Shown here piece after piece: positions 12,003 to 24,169 of a stretch of 64,000 nt of DNA. The DNA lies in contig NC_081554.1 of NCBI RefSeq assembly GCF_963082655.1, positions 95,300,245 through 95,364,244 on the forward strand, read 5' to 3'. Under the pieces are notes generated by a model. That model ran no database searches and was not told the origin of the DNA. It saw only the letters and a list, made by a program, of their open reading frames with translations. The translations under genes were made by a program, and so were the position numbers. The stretch is from Stomoxys calcitrans. Lineage: Eukaryota > Arthropoda > Insecta > Diptera > Muscidae. Numbering within the stretch: position 1 is the first letter of the stretch; each line of letters begins with the position of its first letter.

Positions 12003-13181
12003 ACAAGTAAAAAGGCGTTAAGTTCGGCCGGGCCGGATACCCACCACCTCGGATATATATGTAAATCACCTTTCATCAAAATCTGGTGAAAATTGCATAC
12101 CTTATGTCCCATAGCAGTTATATCGAAATATATTCCGATTTGGACCAAATACTAATAAGTGCAGTACCTATATCTAAAAATAAACCGATCTGGACTATGT
12201 AAAACACGGATGTCTACAAATCTAACATAAGTCACTGTGTCAAATTTCAGTGAAATCAGATTTTAAATGTGCCTTTTATGGGGCCAAGACTTTAAATCGA
12301 GATATCGGTCTATATGGCAGCTATATCCAAATCTGAACAGATTTGGGCCAAGTTGCACAGATATGTCGAAGAGCGTAACACAAAGCACTGTCCCAAATTT
12401 CGGCGAAATCGGACAACAAAGGCGCCTTTTATGGCCACAAAACTTATAACCGAGAGATCGCTCTATATGGCAGCTATATCCAAATCTGGACCGATCTTTG
12501 CCATATTGCAGAATTTCGTCCCAAATTTCGGCGACATCGGTCAATAAATGCGTCTTTTATGGGCCCAAATCCTTAAATCGAGAAATTGGTCCATATGGCA
12601 GCTATATCCAAATCTAGACCCATCAGGGCCAAATTGAAGAAAGATATCAAAGGGCCTAAGACAACTCATTGTCCCAAATTTCAGCAAAATCGGATAATAA
12701 ATGTGGTTTTTATGGGCCCAAGACCCTAAATCGGAGAATCGGTCTATATGGCAGCTATATCCAAATCTGGACCGATCTGAGCCAAACTGACAAAGGATGT
12801 TGAAGGGCCTAACACAACTCACTGTCCCAAATATCAGCAAAATCGGATAATAAATGTGGCTTTTACAGGCCAAAGAGCCAAAATCGGGGGATCGGTCTAT
12901 ATGGGGGCTATATCAAGATATAGTCCGATATAGCCCATCTTTTTGCTTATGGACAAAAAAAGAATCTGTGCGAAATTTCAGCTCAATATCTTTATTTTTA
13001 AAGACTGTAGCGTGATTTCAACAGACAGACGGACAGACGGACGGACATGTCTAGATCGTCTTAGATTTTTACGCTGATCAAGAATATATATACTTTATAG
13101 GGTCGGAAATGGATATTTCGGTGTGTTGCAAACGGAATGACAAAATAAATATACCCCCATCCTTCGGTGGTGGGTATAAAA
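12003..13181 (+). repeat. element A3, full length
   Basis: Complete head (AACAAGTAAAAAGGCG, then a TTCGGCC/GGCCGGA hairpin). Monomers start near 12304, 12457, 12588 and 12740 (spacing about 152 bp, one shortened), with the terminal GGGGGCTATAT unit at about 12900. The end comprises a GACAGACGGACAGACGG run, GATCAAGAATATATATAC, TTATAGGGTCGG and the CCCATCCTTCGGTGGTGGG hairpin. The element is absent from the matching duplicated region near 52.44 kb. Confidence 0.9.
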
Positions 13182-13386
13182 ACATAACGCATCCTCATAA
13201 TTATGTTCAAAACATGCTGAAATTCAGTTCAGATATCCCAAATTTTTGAAAATTTCAACTTATTTTGGGTCATTCGCATGTACTTAAAATAAGTAATTGG
13301 GTATAGCAAACGGGACAAAAAAATTTTAAGCGCAAAATCATGGTGAATTGTACTACCAATTTTCAATTATTTGGGGTTAATTTTTT

Positions 13387-13925
13387 TAAGTGTAATGTGA
13401 ACTCATTATTCAAAGGCGTATTCAAATAAACTGGCAACATTTTACTACAGCCGATGTAAACAATTTTATTACTTCAAAGTACATTTGTCCCCGTCATTTA
13501 CTTTGTGAAAAAAAGATTTCAAACAATTATTGTAATTTATTATTACGCATTTATCATTCAAATTTATTGAGTTAAGCAGTTACCCTTAGAGGTTAACTCA
13601 CATAGCTGCAGTGTTAAGGATCCGTTAAATTCAAATTTCTTATTGATTGTGGAAATTTTTTCATTGTACGGGTACCAATATGTAACAGAGATACATATTA
13701 TGTTTTGCAAATAATTTTGTAAGATTTTACTTTGCTTTGGGCTTTAGAGGCCTAACAATGAAACAATCCATTTCGAGATCACATTTTCTGATTTTTTTAG
13801 TATATGTTCTAATTTCTAAGTTGTCTTTAATAATTGAAGTTTTAAAAGGATTTGTTAAAGCATTTTTAAACGAGAGGTTATTTTATGCGAAACCATACTA
13901 AAAAATGAGGTGAAGAAGTTTCAAC
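13387..13925. repeat. segmental duplication block 2, left copy
   Basis: Matches 52444-52965 in direct orientation (shared TGTGAACTCATTATTCAAAG, CCGATGTAAACAATTTTATT, GGATCCGTTAAA versus GGACCCGTTAAA). No coding potential. 13182-13386 to its left is unassigned. Confidence 0.8.
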
Positions 13926-13929
13926 AAAA

Positions 13930-14628
13930 AACAAATAAAAATGCGTTAAGTTCGGCCGTGCCGAACTTTAGATATCCCTCACCTCGTGTATATATGCAAA
14001 CCACCTTTAGTGATAATCCGGTGAAAACAGCATAATTTATGCCCCTATAGCAGCTATATCGAAATATGGTCTGATTTAGACCAAACTCGACACGGACATT
14101 GAGTGGTCTAATAAGTACAGGTCATTGTTCAATTTTGTAGGACAAATAATTTTTTTTTTTGGAGCTATATACAAATATAGACCGATCTGAACCATATACG
14201 ACACGGATGTCGAAAAGCCTAACATGAGTCACTGCGTCAAATTTCAGTGAAATCGAATTATAAATACGCCTTTTTGGGGGCCAAGACTTTAAATCGAGAG
14301 ATCGGTCTATATGGCAGCTATATCCAAATCTGAAAGGATGTCAAAGGGCCTTATACAATTCATTGTCCCAAATTTTGGCAATATCGGACAATAAATACTC
14401 CTTTTATGGGCCAAAGACCTTAAATCGGCGGATCGGTCTCTATGGCAGCTATATTCATATCTGGACCGATCTGCGCCAAATTGAAGAAGGATGTCGAAGG
14501 CCCTAACACAACTCATTGTCCCAAATTTTGGCAAAATCGGGTAATAAATGTTGCTTTTATGGGCCTTAGGCCTTAAATCGGCGGATCGGTCTATATGGGG
14601 GCTATATCAAGATATAACCCATCTTCGA
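13930..14628 (+). repeat. element A4, truncated by LINE-I1
   Basis: Head AAATAAAAATGCGTTAAGTT with the hairpin, then A-type monomers at about 14300, 14435 and 14590. It stops inside GATATA(GT)CC at the junction with LINE-I1 coding sequence, so core and terminal hairpin are missing. Confidence 0.8.
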
Positions 14629-16432
14629 CACCAAAGGCCTATCGACCTTTAAGACTTACATCCTTTCTACTAAAAACCATGGAACGTATTGTCGATACTA
14701 TGATAAAGAGTAGGACATCCAGCGAACTTCTCAAAGACAAACAGCATGCCTATGTCAAGGGAAGGTCGGTGGAGACTGCCATGCACGAGGTTGTGCATAA
14801 AATAGAAGAATCATTCGATGCCAAAACGTTTACCCTGGCGGTATGCATTGACATCGAGGGGGCTTTTAACAATGTGCGGACCGACACACTGATCTAATCC
14901 TTAGACCAGTAGCTGGTGAACCCGGTCCTTAGAGACTGCATAAACCATGTGCTAAGGAACAGGCGGATAAGTCGTGGGTCCCATGACATAAATATAAGGG
15001 AGAGGGTGGCACAGGTCACGCCACAGCATTTTATCCTATGTGTGACCGCCATAAATAACTTATTACGAATCCTGATTGAGGAGAGATTTGAACCCGTCTG
15101 CTATGCAGACGATGTTGTAATACTTCTAAGGGGTAAGGATCCGAATCAGCAATGCAGAAGTGCCGAAAGGCTCGTGCAGATGCCACACAACTGGACTTGA
15201 CCTATGGGTATCAATGTTACCCCAGAGACGACTGAAATCTGCCTGTTCACGTTGAAGACGTACTTGGTCCAATTTGACGCACCGCGTTTCCGCAACAAAA
15301 CGATTTCGATATCTGACAAGGTCAAATACTTGGGAGTGATCTTGGACAGGAAACTGAATTGGAAATGACACCTTCAGCAGCGAAGACGGACCATAGAATC
15401 AAAATGGGGCCTGAATCCGAGGATAGTCCACTGGTTCTACAATAGTTTGATTAGACCAATGCTAACTTTCGCCTCAGTACTTTTGTGGACTGCGATGGAG
15501 AAAACATGCAAAGTAAGGGTAAAACAACAGGTTCAAGAACGTGTTGTCTTGGCATAGGCGGAGCGATGAGGACCACGCCCACTAGAGCACTGGAGACTAT
15601 TCTAGATATTGGACCCATAGACATACAGATTCGGTGTGAAGCAGCCAATGTAGCTATGAAACTTAAGGCGATGGGAGAATGTATAATCGTGGTGAAAATA
15701 GGAAACCTGGTAGGAATGGAAAAGTTTTCCGATCGTATACCTGAGACGACGCTTGAAGTCGAGTGCGAGACACTGCTGCCAGAGGCACTGTCTTGGATTG
15801 ACGGAACTATACAGAAGAATAAAAAGGGCCTATTGGTCTGCATTCAAAACCCAGGGACTGAGATTTGCCTTTGACTACCTGATCGTTAAGTGCCGGCCAT
15901 AGAGAAGTAAGGGGAAATGAGGCCAGAGGCCTGTCGTCAATAATCTTATTTATACCGAAGCCTTACGAAACGACGCAATCCGAGTTGGGGGCGTGGGCGA
16001 CGAACACTGCGGAACAACGAAACGGTCGGTAGGATGACAAAAATCCTATGAGGAGATCCGGATCGCGAGAAGATGAGACTATTATTGAAAGGAAGTAAGA
16101 AAGACGTCAATATAGCTTTCGGTATCATAACGGGACACATAGAACTACGAGCTCACTTATTCAAAAAGGCGCAGTAAGAGATAGCATATGTAAGGCATAT
16201 GTGGAAGATGATGAAACGTGTAGCATTTCCCATGTCATTGCCCGGCTGTAGTGGCTAAAAGACATCGGCTCTTAGGTGGGGACACAAGACCAGGCATTAA
16301 CCAACTTAGGGGCGTAGTATGGAAAAAATTAGAGATTTTGGGCTACTTCGTAGTATTTGGAGCGCACAGTAAGCCGATTAGTGGTTTAGGTGTATGTCCA
16401 TATTGGCATACCCTCTTTGCAACCTAACCTTA
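14629..16432 (+). pseudogene. LINE-I1: non-LTR retrotransposon from RT to 3' end, decayed
   Basis: In order: YRPLRLTSFLLKTMERIVD (RT entry), KDKQHAYVKGRSVETAMHEV, TLAVCIDIEGAFNNVRTDTL (first catalytic Asp), PVCYADDVVILLRG (YADD box), KVKYLGVILDRKLNWK, RTTPTRALETIL, then remnants of RNase H and of the C-terminal region (ARRLSSI, VTLRNNETVG, C..C...H...C remnants, LRGVVWKKL). It ends near a CAACCTAACC tail. Several stops and frameshifts rule out function. The order resembles I/R1-group elements that carry RNase H. Confidence 0.8.
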
Positions 16433-17075
16433 AGATCCAACCATGGAAACAGTCCTTCGTTGCGTTTTGAGATAAGATTTTCTTGGTTTCATATACATAC
16501 CAATTTCATTGGTTGGCGACGGTGTATTTTTAATAATTTAAGTTCTATAAAAGTTTGTTAAAACATTTTTTTCGGATAGTATGAACTTTAAACTAAAAAA
16601 AAAATTAATAGCTTTGAATTGTAAAGATACATGTTCCCCTCCTAAAATAACCACTTCGTACAGTCCACTTTTTTTCATGAACACTTTTGTGGAACACTGT
16701 CCAAGGTGAACAAATATTTTCATAAATGTTAATAACTACAAATCATCAATCTCGGAAGAAAATCTAAATGTCTAAAAGTACATAACTTCGAGCATTTGCA
16801 AAGTTCTATGACAGGCAGTTATTTAAATGCATTTTGTTTGGGTGAAACTTGGTTTGTTCATAAAATACTGATTAACAGTCATAATTCAGAATTTAACTTA
16901 GTAAAACCGTTTTCGAATTAAAAAAAATTATATCAGCGATGTATTTCGACTCGGTTGTTATTAAAATTGTCATAATATTCTTATCTAAACACATTTCTTT
17001 TGACAAGATGGGTTTAGTTTCATCACAAAATATTCAAAATATAAATGTTTGTGAGTAAAGTACATTGCATTTTCT
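16433..17075. repeat. segmental duplication block 3, left copy
   Basis: 16580-16730 matches 54050-54185 and 16780-17075 matches 55700-56020, both direct (shared GGAACACTGT, CATAACTTC, CATAATATTCTTAT, TTTCATCACAAAATATTC). At 16727 it lacks element C7, which occupies the same place in the right copy. Confidence 0.8.
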
Positions 17076-17780
17076 GTCCCGTTCAGAACAAAAATGGCTA
17101 AACATAATTTTTAAAACTTTTACAAAATTTAAAGTTTGGCTCCTTAGTGAAAATAGATAGATGGTGCACCGATTTTAAAGAATTTTTGGTTGCACCTTAA
17201 GCAATCAATCCAAAAACAAGAACGTACCAACAAAAAAATAATTCATTAGTCATAAACGCAATTTTCGAAAAGTAAACTTCTTTTGTGGAAAACGCTGGGA
17301 CTATGTTTACAATAAAATTAATTGTTTTATGATAAATTCAGGCAAGAACACAAAGTTTGCCCAAATAATACCGTTTTATCCTAAAAAATAACTTTTATCT
17401 GGTTTTTCCTCGAAAAGCGAAAAATTGAAATGAGTATCTTTATGTTGGATGTTTTGTACAGCCCATAAATCTGCATACGACTGCGTTCCTACCAGTACTG
17501 ACTACCCATTATTCAATGAAAATACCAAGAATTAGACTTCTAATCGTTCGCCTTCTTATGTTCTCGCGCTCGAACTCTTTGCCAAGTGGAAAAGACACAA
17601 GTGATATAAAGTATATAGATCAATTTTTCGTATAACAAGCATCTTTTGCTGTAAACAAAACTTTTTTGGCTTAAAATAATTTTTGAATATACGAATAAAA
17701 AAAAGGTTTTACCATAAACGAAGTGACACTATGGACATACATCTCTAGAACTAAAATAGTAACCTCGAAGTAGAAAATCT
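17076..17780. other. non-coding; includes repeat H (17480-17745)
   Basis: 17480-17745 matches 20985-21235 in direct orientation (shared TTTTGCTGTAAACAAAA, ACCA-TACTGACT, CGCTC). The rest is AT-rich with no gene. Confidence 0.45.
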
Positions 17781-17784
17781 AAGT

Positions 17785-18300
17785 TAGGAATTCCGTGCTA
17801 CTTAGAAAATCCTTAAATGTTTTCCATGCCACGCCCCTAAGATAGTTTATATCTGGTATTGTGTCCGCACCTAAGTGCCGGTATCTGTTAGACGTGAAAG
17901 CCGGACAATGATACAGGAAATGCTCCAACGTCTCATCCCCACATGCCCTACACATGCTATCACTTGTCGCACCGATTTTACATAAGTGGGCTCGTAGTCC
18001 TATGCGTCCCATGATGATACCCAAAGCTATACTGACCACCTTTTTACTTCCTTTTAGTAAAAGCCTCGACTTTTCACGATCTGTATCTCCCCACAGGATT
18101 TTCATCGTCTTACCGACCGTTTCGCTGTTCCACAGGGTTACATGCGCATTCGTCGCCCACTCCCTTAACTCGGACTGCGTCGATCAGAAAGGCTTCAGGT
18201 TAAACAAGTTTATTGACGGCAGTTCTCTGGCCTTTACCGCCAAATCGTCTTCTTTCTCATTCGCTGTTATTCCACTGTGGCCCGTGGAATAAAACAGTTT
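17785..18300 (-). pseudogene. LINE-I1: RNase H end plus C-terminal CCHC-like region
   Basis: On the - strand: GHSGITANEKEDDLAVKARE (RNase H end), a stop, VTLWNSETVGKTMKILWGD, LALGIIMGRIGLRAHLCKIG-type text, CRACGDETLEHFLYHCP (a C-x2-C-x7-H-x4-C motif) and YLRGVAWKTFKDFL. The 108-codon frame at 17779-18105 is the best-preserved piece of this family. One stop sits between the RNase H end and this segment. Confidence 0.8.
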
Positions 18301-18659
18301 TGTTTGTCTGGAAGATATTCCAAACGTTTTATTTCTTTTTTTTTTGCGTTTAGTAAAGAAATTTGGGTTTAGCAACCTGGTGAAACTCGCCATTCCCAAG
18401 ACCCCAAGAATATTAAACAGAATAACTAACATAACATTGAAGAAATACAATACACTGTTACAACAACAGTGTGATGTACACTTATGCACTTCAATACACA
18501 CACTAAATAGGCCTTTATAAGTCCTTAACAAGTTATAGACTCCATAAAAATTGATCTCCGATTTGTCTTAAAGTCCCGACAACCCGTAGTTCTATAACCT
18601 ACTAGCCGAACCGAGCCCGCTCCGCTGCGTCTTCTTTAACTCTTTAATATCTTTATAGG
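18301..18659. other. non-coding, two short repeat motifs
   Basis: 18301-18354 ends in TTCCAAACGTTTTATTTC and poly-T, a motif shared with 21287, 36717 and 40520. 18590-18660 is the inverted partner of 11505-11575. Nothing else is recognised. Confidence 0.4.
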
Positions 18660-18925
18660 GTGGGGACACTTCGCCCTGAATGCGTTCGAATCCTGACGAG
18701 AACATCGGACAAAACGGTATTTATCCCCTCTAATATTGGCTACGTTTGGGAGGTACAATGCCATGCATGGTCATTTAAAAAATTTTCCCCAAGGAGGAGT
18801 CGAACTGCGGGACGCCTTTCGGACTCGGCTATAAAAAAAGGTGCCTTATCATTGAGTTTAAACTTGAATCGGAAAGCACTCATTGATGTGTGAGAGTTTG
18901 CCCCTTCTCGGTTCCTGGTGGTAAT
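18660..18925 (+). mobile_element. SINE-1, diverged
   Basis: TTCGAATCC box B, GAGAACATCGG, a changed centre (CATGCATGGTC), CGGACTCGGCTATAAAA, CACTCATTGATGTGTGAGAG. The first half of the head is replaced or eroded. Confidence 0.7.
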
Positions 18926-20479
18926 GTTCTTCCTTAGGGGGGTTTGTCTAAAGAAAAAAATTGAAATTAAATATATTCTAAACAAAAAATTTCAGCAACA
19001 TTTTCTAAAAGGAAAACATTTCATATTTATAGTACTGTGCAAAGAGGCCTTGGCCGCCTTAAAATTATTTTTCTTAAAGACAAAATTGTAAAGAAATTCC
19101 GAGTTAAAATTAAATTTTTTCCAAACCAATTTTAACGAAATATTTCTAAAGACAAAATTTCAGCGTAAAATTCTCTAATGAGAAAACTTCAGCACTGGCC
19201 GGCCCCTCTCGCAATTGTTTTTTAAAGACAACATTTTAATAAATTAATTTAATTTAAAAACAAAAAACCTATGTATTATTTCCATAAATACACTCAAAAA
19301 ATTTTGAACCTCAACACTAGTTAAAGTGAACTAAATTTGGGAAATATTGAACTTCCTATGGCACTAAAGAATATATGCTCGTTGTAAGTTAAATGATTTC
19401 TTTATAGCTACGAAATTGTATATACATACATAGTATTAGTCCACTTTCAAACTTCCACAGATGAAATATTTTTTTTGTGAAATATGACCTCAAGAGCATT
19501 GAAAACTAGAGATAAAATTATTGAAAATAAAAATCTCTTTTCCAATCACTCCGGAGCATCCAATTGGACACACCTTAACACAGTGGGAGAAAATCGAAAA
19601 AACTAGTAAAATATATGCCGTTTGAGAACGGGCAGAGATATCTCTTTGAAATTTGGAATGGTTAGAGGTGAGGTGTTACCGAGATCGTGCGCAATTTCAA
19701 GGCCTTTGATTGTCTGGGCTCCTATTGGCAGGCCTTTAAAGTTGGTCACCTCGGCAAAAAATTGTTTGGGCTGCAAATCTACATTCATGTTCCAAATTTT
19801 TGCTGGATAGTGCTAAAAAATCCCTACAAAAAAGTCTGCTTGAGGTGTACTTTATCTCCGCTGCTTTTTGGGACATACGTGTTTTAATATTTATTTGTTG
19901 ACATTTTGGCCAAAATTGGTTTCGCAGTTTACGAATGCATTTGTGCTTCGATTTTCATTTTTATGCATGACTTAGCCGCTAAAAGTGTCCACATCTAACC
20001 TAAACTACATCAATCGTTTTCATGGATTAGTGTTTATTGAAAAAACTTGCAATACATATTTTTTTTTTTTTTGGTTTGTGAAGAGGACTTATTGTAAATC
20101 CGTTTTATGTGAAATTTAAATAAGATATGTTAACTTATGTGGGTGCTTTGTGTACTTCAAAATATGCAATTTTTTATTTAAAATTGGAAAACCCATAAAG
20201 CTCAAAATTTCCAAAGCTTGGTTCCCGAAAAAGGCCACATGTGTTATTGTTAATCCATATGCACCCAAAACCCATGCAAAAACTTTTATGCACCCATCAA
20301 ATTTAATAAAACAATGCCGTTTTTGAAACCACCTTTGCTTGAAAGAAAGAAAAAAACTCGGCAGAATTTATTTTTAAGGACACTTTTATCTGCAGTATTC
20401 AAAATGAATTACTAACATATCTCTATTCTTTTTTTTTCTTAAAATTTTTCCAATTTTGTTTCTTCACCCGTTCTCACAC
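18926..20479. other. unassigned AT-rich region
   Basis: 18945-19260 has loosely repeated ATTTTCTAAAGACAAAATTTCAG-like phrases. 19590-19890 has short frames on both strands with no known motif. No gene is supported. Confidence 0.4.
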
Positions 20480-20575
20480 GGCATAAAAAAAGGAGGCCCC
20501 TTATCACTGAGCTTAATTTTTAACCGGACTGCACGCATTGATATGAGAGAAGTATCCCCTGTGCCTTAATGTTCT
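20480..20575 (+). mobile_element. SINE-1 tail fragment
   Basis: ATAAAAAAAGGAGGCCCC, CACTGAGCTTAA, GGACTGCACGCATTGATA and CCTTAATG match the SINE-1 tail. Confidence 0.65.
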
Positions 20576-21597
20576 ATAGCACGAATGGTAGATATCTGAT
20601 TCTACATTAAAAAAGAACATATGGTCTTCTCTTTCACACACATGCAAAATTTTAGACAAAAAACTCTATTTGTAAAAAACTTTGGGACTTCGTTTACGAC
20701 AAGATTTCAAAATTATTAAACTTCGCTTACGAGTAGGTTCCAAGATCTTAATAAATTCATGCATGAAAAAATGCTGGTGCTAAATTCGAAGATGTTTGGA
20801 TGAATATTCCGATCTGTACTTGGTACACAAATTAAGAACGACAGAAAAACGGACACACAGACAGCCGAACATAGCTAAATTTAATTAGAAAGTGATTCTG
20901 ATTCGAACCGTATGCCAATCAAAGGATCATTCTCTCATCAAACATATACTCCTATTTATAACAACCTATTCCACAGTACTGGTACCAATACTGACTGCTG
21001 GCTGACCGGCCATTACTGAATGGAAAACCTCACGTTTAAGCCTCTATACGCTCATGCGCTCACAATATCTGTCAAATAGAAAAATCACAACTAAAATGTT
21101 CATCTTTTCTTGTAACAAAGCATTTTTTGCTGTAAACAAAATATTTATGACTTGAAAGTGTTTTTGAATTTAGGCGTAGTAGCGCCATCCTTTACCACAA
21201 AAGATGTGGTTCGAAACTAACGTTCAACTGTGCAGGGAAATGTTATTAAGTTCCGATGAACATAGTACTTCCCCAATAAAACGCATTTGTTTATCGGAAA
21301 AATATCCCAAACGTTTTATATTTTTGAATGCAAAAACCAAATTTCTTGCTTCTCTGTATTCGTATTACATTTCGTGCTTCCCGGATGTAATTCAAGGACA
21401 CATTTAGTTAAAGGAAATTAATTGGCCAGGAAATTATGTAAGAATGAAAAATGTGAAAAATCTTCTAATTTTTAATAATTACAAATCTATAGTGTGAATG
21501 GCTGACCTTTTAAACGTTAGCTGCTTTATATCCGAACAATGTAAGGTGTTTCAAAATGCCGCTGTACTAAATTTCAATAGGTAACAAGAGAGGACTA
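20576..21597. other. non-coding; second copy of repeat H (20985-21235)
   Basis: 20640-20720 repeats TTCGTTTACGACAAGATT-like phrases and 20985-21235 pairs with 17480-17745. A 67-codon frame at 21204-21407 has no identifiable motif. Confidence 0.4.
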
Positions 21598-22382
21598 AAC
21601 AAGTAAATTCGTGCTAAGTTCGGCCTGGCCGAATCTTTTGAACACACCACCATTGATTCTGCTAAAATATGGGAGCTATATCTGGTTATAGACTGATTTG
21701 AATTGTACTTGGCACCGTCATAACAGAACACCACATGCAAAATTTCACCCAATCGGATGAAAATTGATGAAAAATTCCAGGGGCTCAAAAAGTCAAATCG
21801 GGAGATCGATTTTTATGGGAGCTAGAGTCTGATTCGAATTGTACTTAGCACAGTTGTTGGAAGTCATAACAGAGCACTATGTACAAAATTACAGCCAAAT
21901 CGGACAAAAATTGCGGCTTCCAGGGACTAACGAAATCAAATCGGGAGATCGGTTTATATGGGAGCTTTCTCAGGTTATAGACCTATTCGAACCGTACTTG
22001 GCACAGTTGTTGAAAGTCATAAGTAAACATCACGTGCAATATTTCAGCCAAATCAGAAAAAAATTGTGGCCTCCAGGTGCTCAAGAAGTCAAATCGGGAG
22101 ATCGGTTTATATGGGAGCTATATCCAAATCTGGGCCGATATGACCCATTTGCAATCCCCAATGACCTTCATTAATATTAAGTATCTGTGCAAAATTTCAA
22201 GCGGATAGCTTTACGCATTCGACCGCTATCGTGATTTCCATAGACGGACGGACAGACATGGCTAGTTCGATTCAGAATGTCGAGACGATCAAGAATATAT
22301 ATACTTTAGGCGGTCCTATTTCGAGGTGTTACAAACGGAATGACTAGATTAGTATACCCCCATCCTATGGTGGTGGGTATAA
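21598..22382 (+). repeat. element B1, full length
   Basis: Head AACAAGTAAATTCGTGCTAAG with TTCGGCCTGGCCGAA. Monomers contain ATGGGAGCTATATC, GACCGATTTGAA, CAGTTGTTGGAAGTCATAAC. The end has GACGGACGGACAGACATGG, GATCAAGAATATATATAC and the TATACCCCCATCC/GGTGGTGGGTATA hairpin. Element C1 follows with no spacer, head to tail. Confidence 0.85.
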
Positions 22383-23606
22383 CAAGTAAAAGCGTGCTAT
22401 GTTCCGCCGGGCCGAATCTTATATACCCTCCACCATGAATCGCATTTGTCGAGTTCTTTCCCCGGTATCTCTTTTTAGAAAGGAATTGCTATGATATTGG
22501 AGCTATGTATAATATCAACTTACCGTTCGATTCGGACCATAATTGAACTGAATGTTTAAGACTATAGTAGAAGTCGTTAAGTAAAATTTCAGCCATTTCG
22601 AATAAAAATTTGCGCCCTTTAGGGGCTCGAGAAGTTAATAGGGGGATCGGTTTATATGGTAGCTGTATCAGGCTATAGACCGATTAAGACCATAATTGGC
22701 ATGTATGTTGAAGGTCATGAGAGAAGTCGTTGTACAAAATTTCAGCCAAATCGTATAATAATTGCACCCTCTCGAGGCTGAAGAAGTTAAGACCCCCGAT
22801 CGGTTTATATGACAGCAATATGAGGTTATGAACCGATTTCAACCACACTTAACACAGATCTTCTAAATTATAGCAAAACAACTCATTCTAAATTTCAGCC
22901 AATCGGATAGGAATTGCGCCCTCTAGAGGCTGAAGAAATCAAGACCCCAGATCGGTTTATATGACAGGTATATCAGGTTATGGACCAATTTGGACCACAC
23001 ATAACATACAGGGTGGCTGATGAATATTGCTACAATGATGAATATTGCTACATTTTTTTTTCGGTGTATGGAATACATTTTTCTTTTATTCATGTTAAAT
23101 TAAATTATTAAATTAATTATTAAATTATTATTAATTAAATTAATTAATTAATTAATTAAATTAATTATTAAATTATTATTATTAAATAGAAAAAAAGTTA
23201 TTACATTTTTTTTTGGTAGCGGCTTTCATCAGCCACTCTGTAGTTGTTGAAAATCAAAGCAAAACACCTCATGCTAAATTTCAGCCAAATCGGATAAGAA
23301 TTGCGCTCTCTAGTGACTCAAGAAGTCAAGATCCAAGATCGGTTTATATGGCAGCTATATCAAAACATGGACCGATATGGCCCATTTACAATCCCAACCG
23401 ACCTACGCTAATAAGAAGTATTCGTGCAAAATTTCACGCTATTGGCTTTACTCATTCGAACGGACGGACGGATATGACTAGATCGACTTAAAATGACATG
23501 ACGATGAAGAAATATATACTTTATGGGATCTCAGAGGAATATTTCGAGGAGTTACAAACAGAATGACAAAATTAGTATACCCCATCCTATGTTGGAGGGT
23601 ATAATA
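22383..23606 (+). repeat. element C1, full length, carrying a 232-bp TIR insertion
   Basis: Head AACAAGTAAAAGCGTGCTA(T), TTCCGCCGGGCCGAA, CCCTCCACCATGAATCGCAT. It runs through monomers at about 22640, 22800 and 22950, is broken by the MITE at 23009-23240, resumes at TTGTTGAAA and ends with GGACGGACGGATATG, ATATATACTTTATGG and GGAGGGTATAA. Confidence 0.85.
23009..23240. mobile_element. 232-bp MITE with 16-bp TIRs and TA target duplication
   Basis: Left end CAGGGTGGCTGATGAA, right end TTCATCAGCCACTCTG: 16-bp inverted ends with one mismatch. Both sides are flanked by TA (23007-23008 and 23241-23242). Removing the insert restores the C-family phrase ACATA-GTTGTTGAAA. The interior is AT-rich with reiterated TTAATTAAAT. 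TA duplication fits the Tc1/mariner superfamily. Confidence 0.85.
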
Positions 23607-23855
23607 ATGGCCGTGTAACAAATTTAAGAACGCTTTGGTATATATATAGAACACAAATATATTTTAACAAAGTTATATCATACATGTAAACAAAGCCATT
23701 GTTGAACCCACGTTCAACAAAGCAAAAAACAATCGCTTTTGAAAAAATTGGTTTGGATTTTTTTTGTCCTCTCCTCGCAGCAATGTCCAAACCAAAGCCC
23801 TGCACAAAACCATACATTGGTGACTGGTTCTGCTGAACTCGTGAATACTGAACCC
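23607..23855. other. unassigned spacer
   Basis: No family recognised. Frames of 99 and 63 codons here lack motifs. Confidence 0.4.
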
Positions 23856-24169
23856 ACATGGTGGAGTATTTTAGCCAAACGGACAAAAATTGCGGCTTCC
23901 AGGGCGTCGAGAAGTCAAATCAAGAGATAGGTTTATGTGGGCGCTATTGCCAAATCTGAACCGATATAGCCCATTTCCAATCCCCAACGACCTGCATTAA
24001 ATTAAGTATGTGTGTAAAATTTCAAGTGGTTAGCTTTACGCTTTCGACCGCTATCGTCCTTTCGACAGAAGGACGATCGGACATGGCTTGATCGACTGGG
24101 AACTTCGAGACGATCAAGAATATATATACCTTATGGGGTCTTAGACGAATATTTCGAGGTGTTACAAAC
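23856..24169 (+). repeat. element B2, 5'-truncated, first part
   Basis: Starts inside a B-type monomer (ATTTTAGCCAAACGGACAAAAATTG) and runs to GAGGTGTTACAAAC, where SINE-1 interrupts it. It resumes at 24469. Confidence 0.8.
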
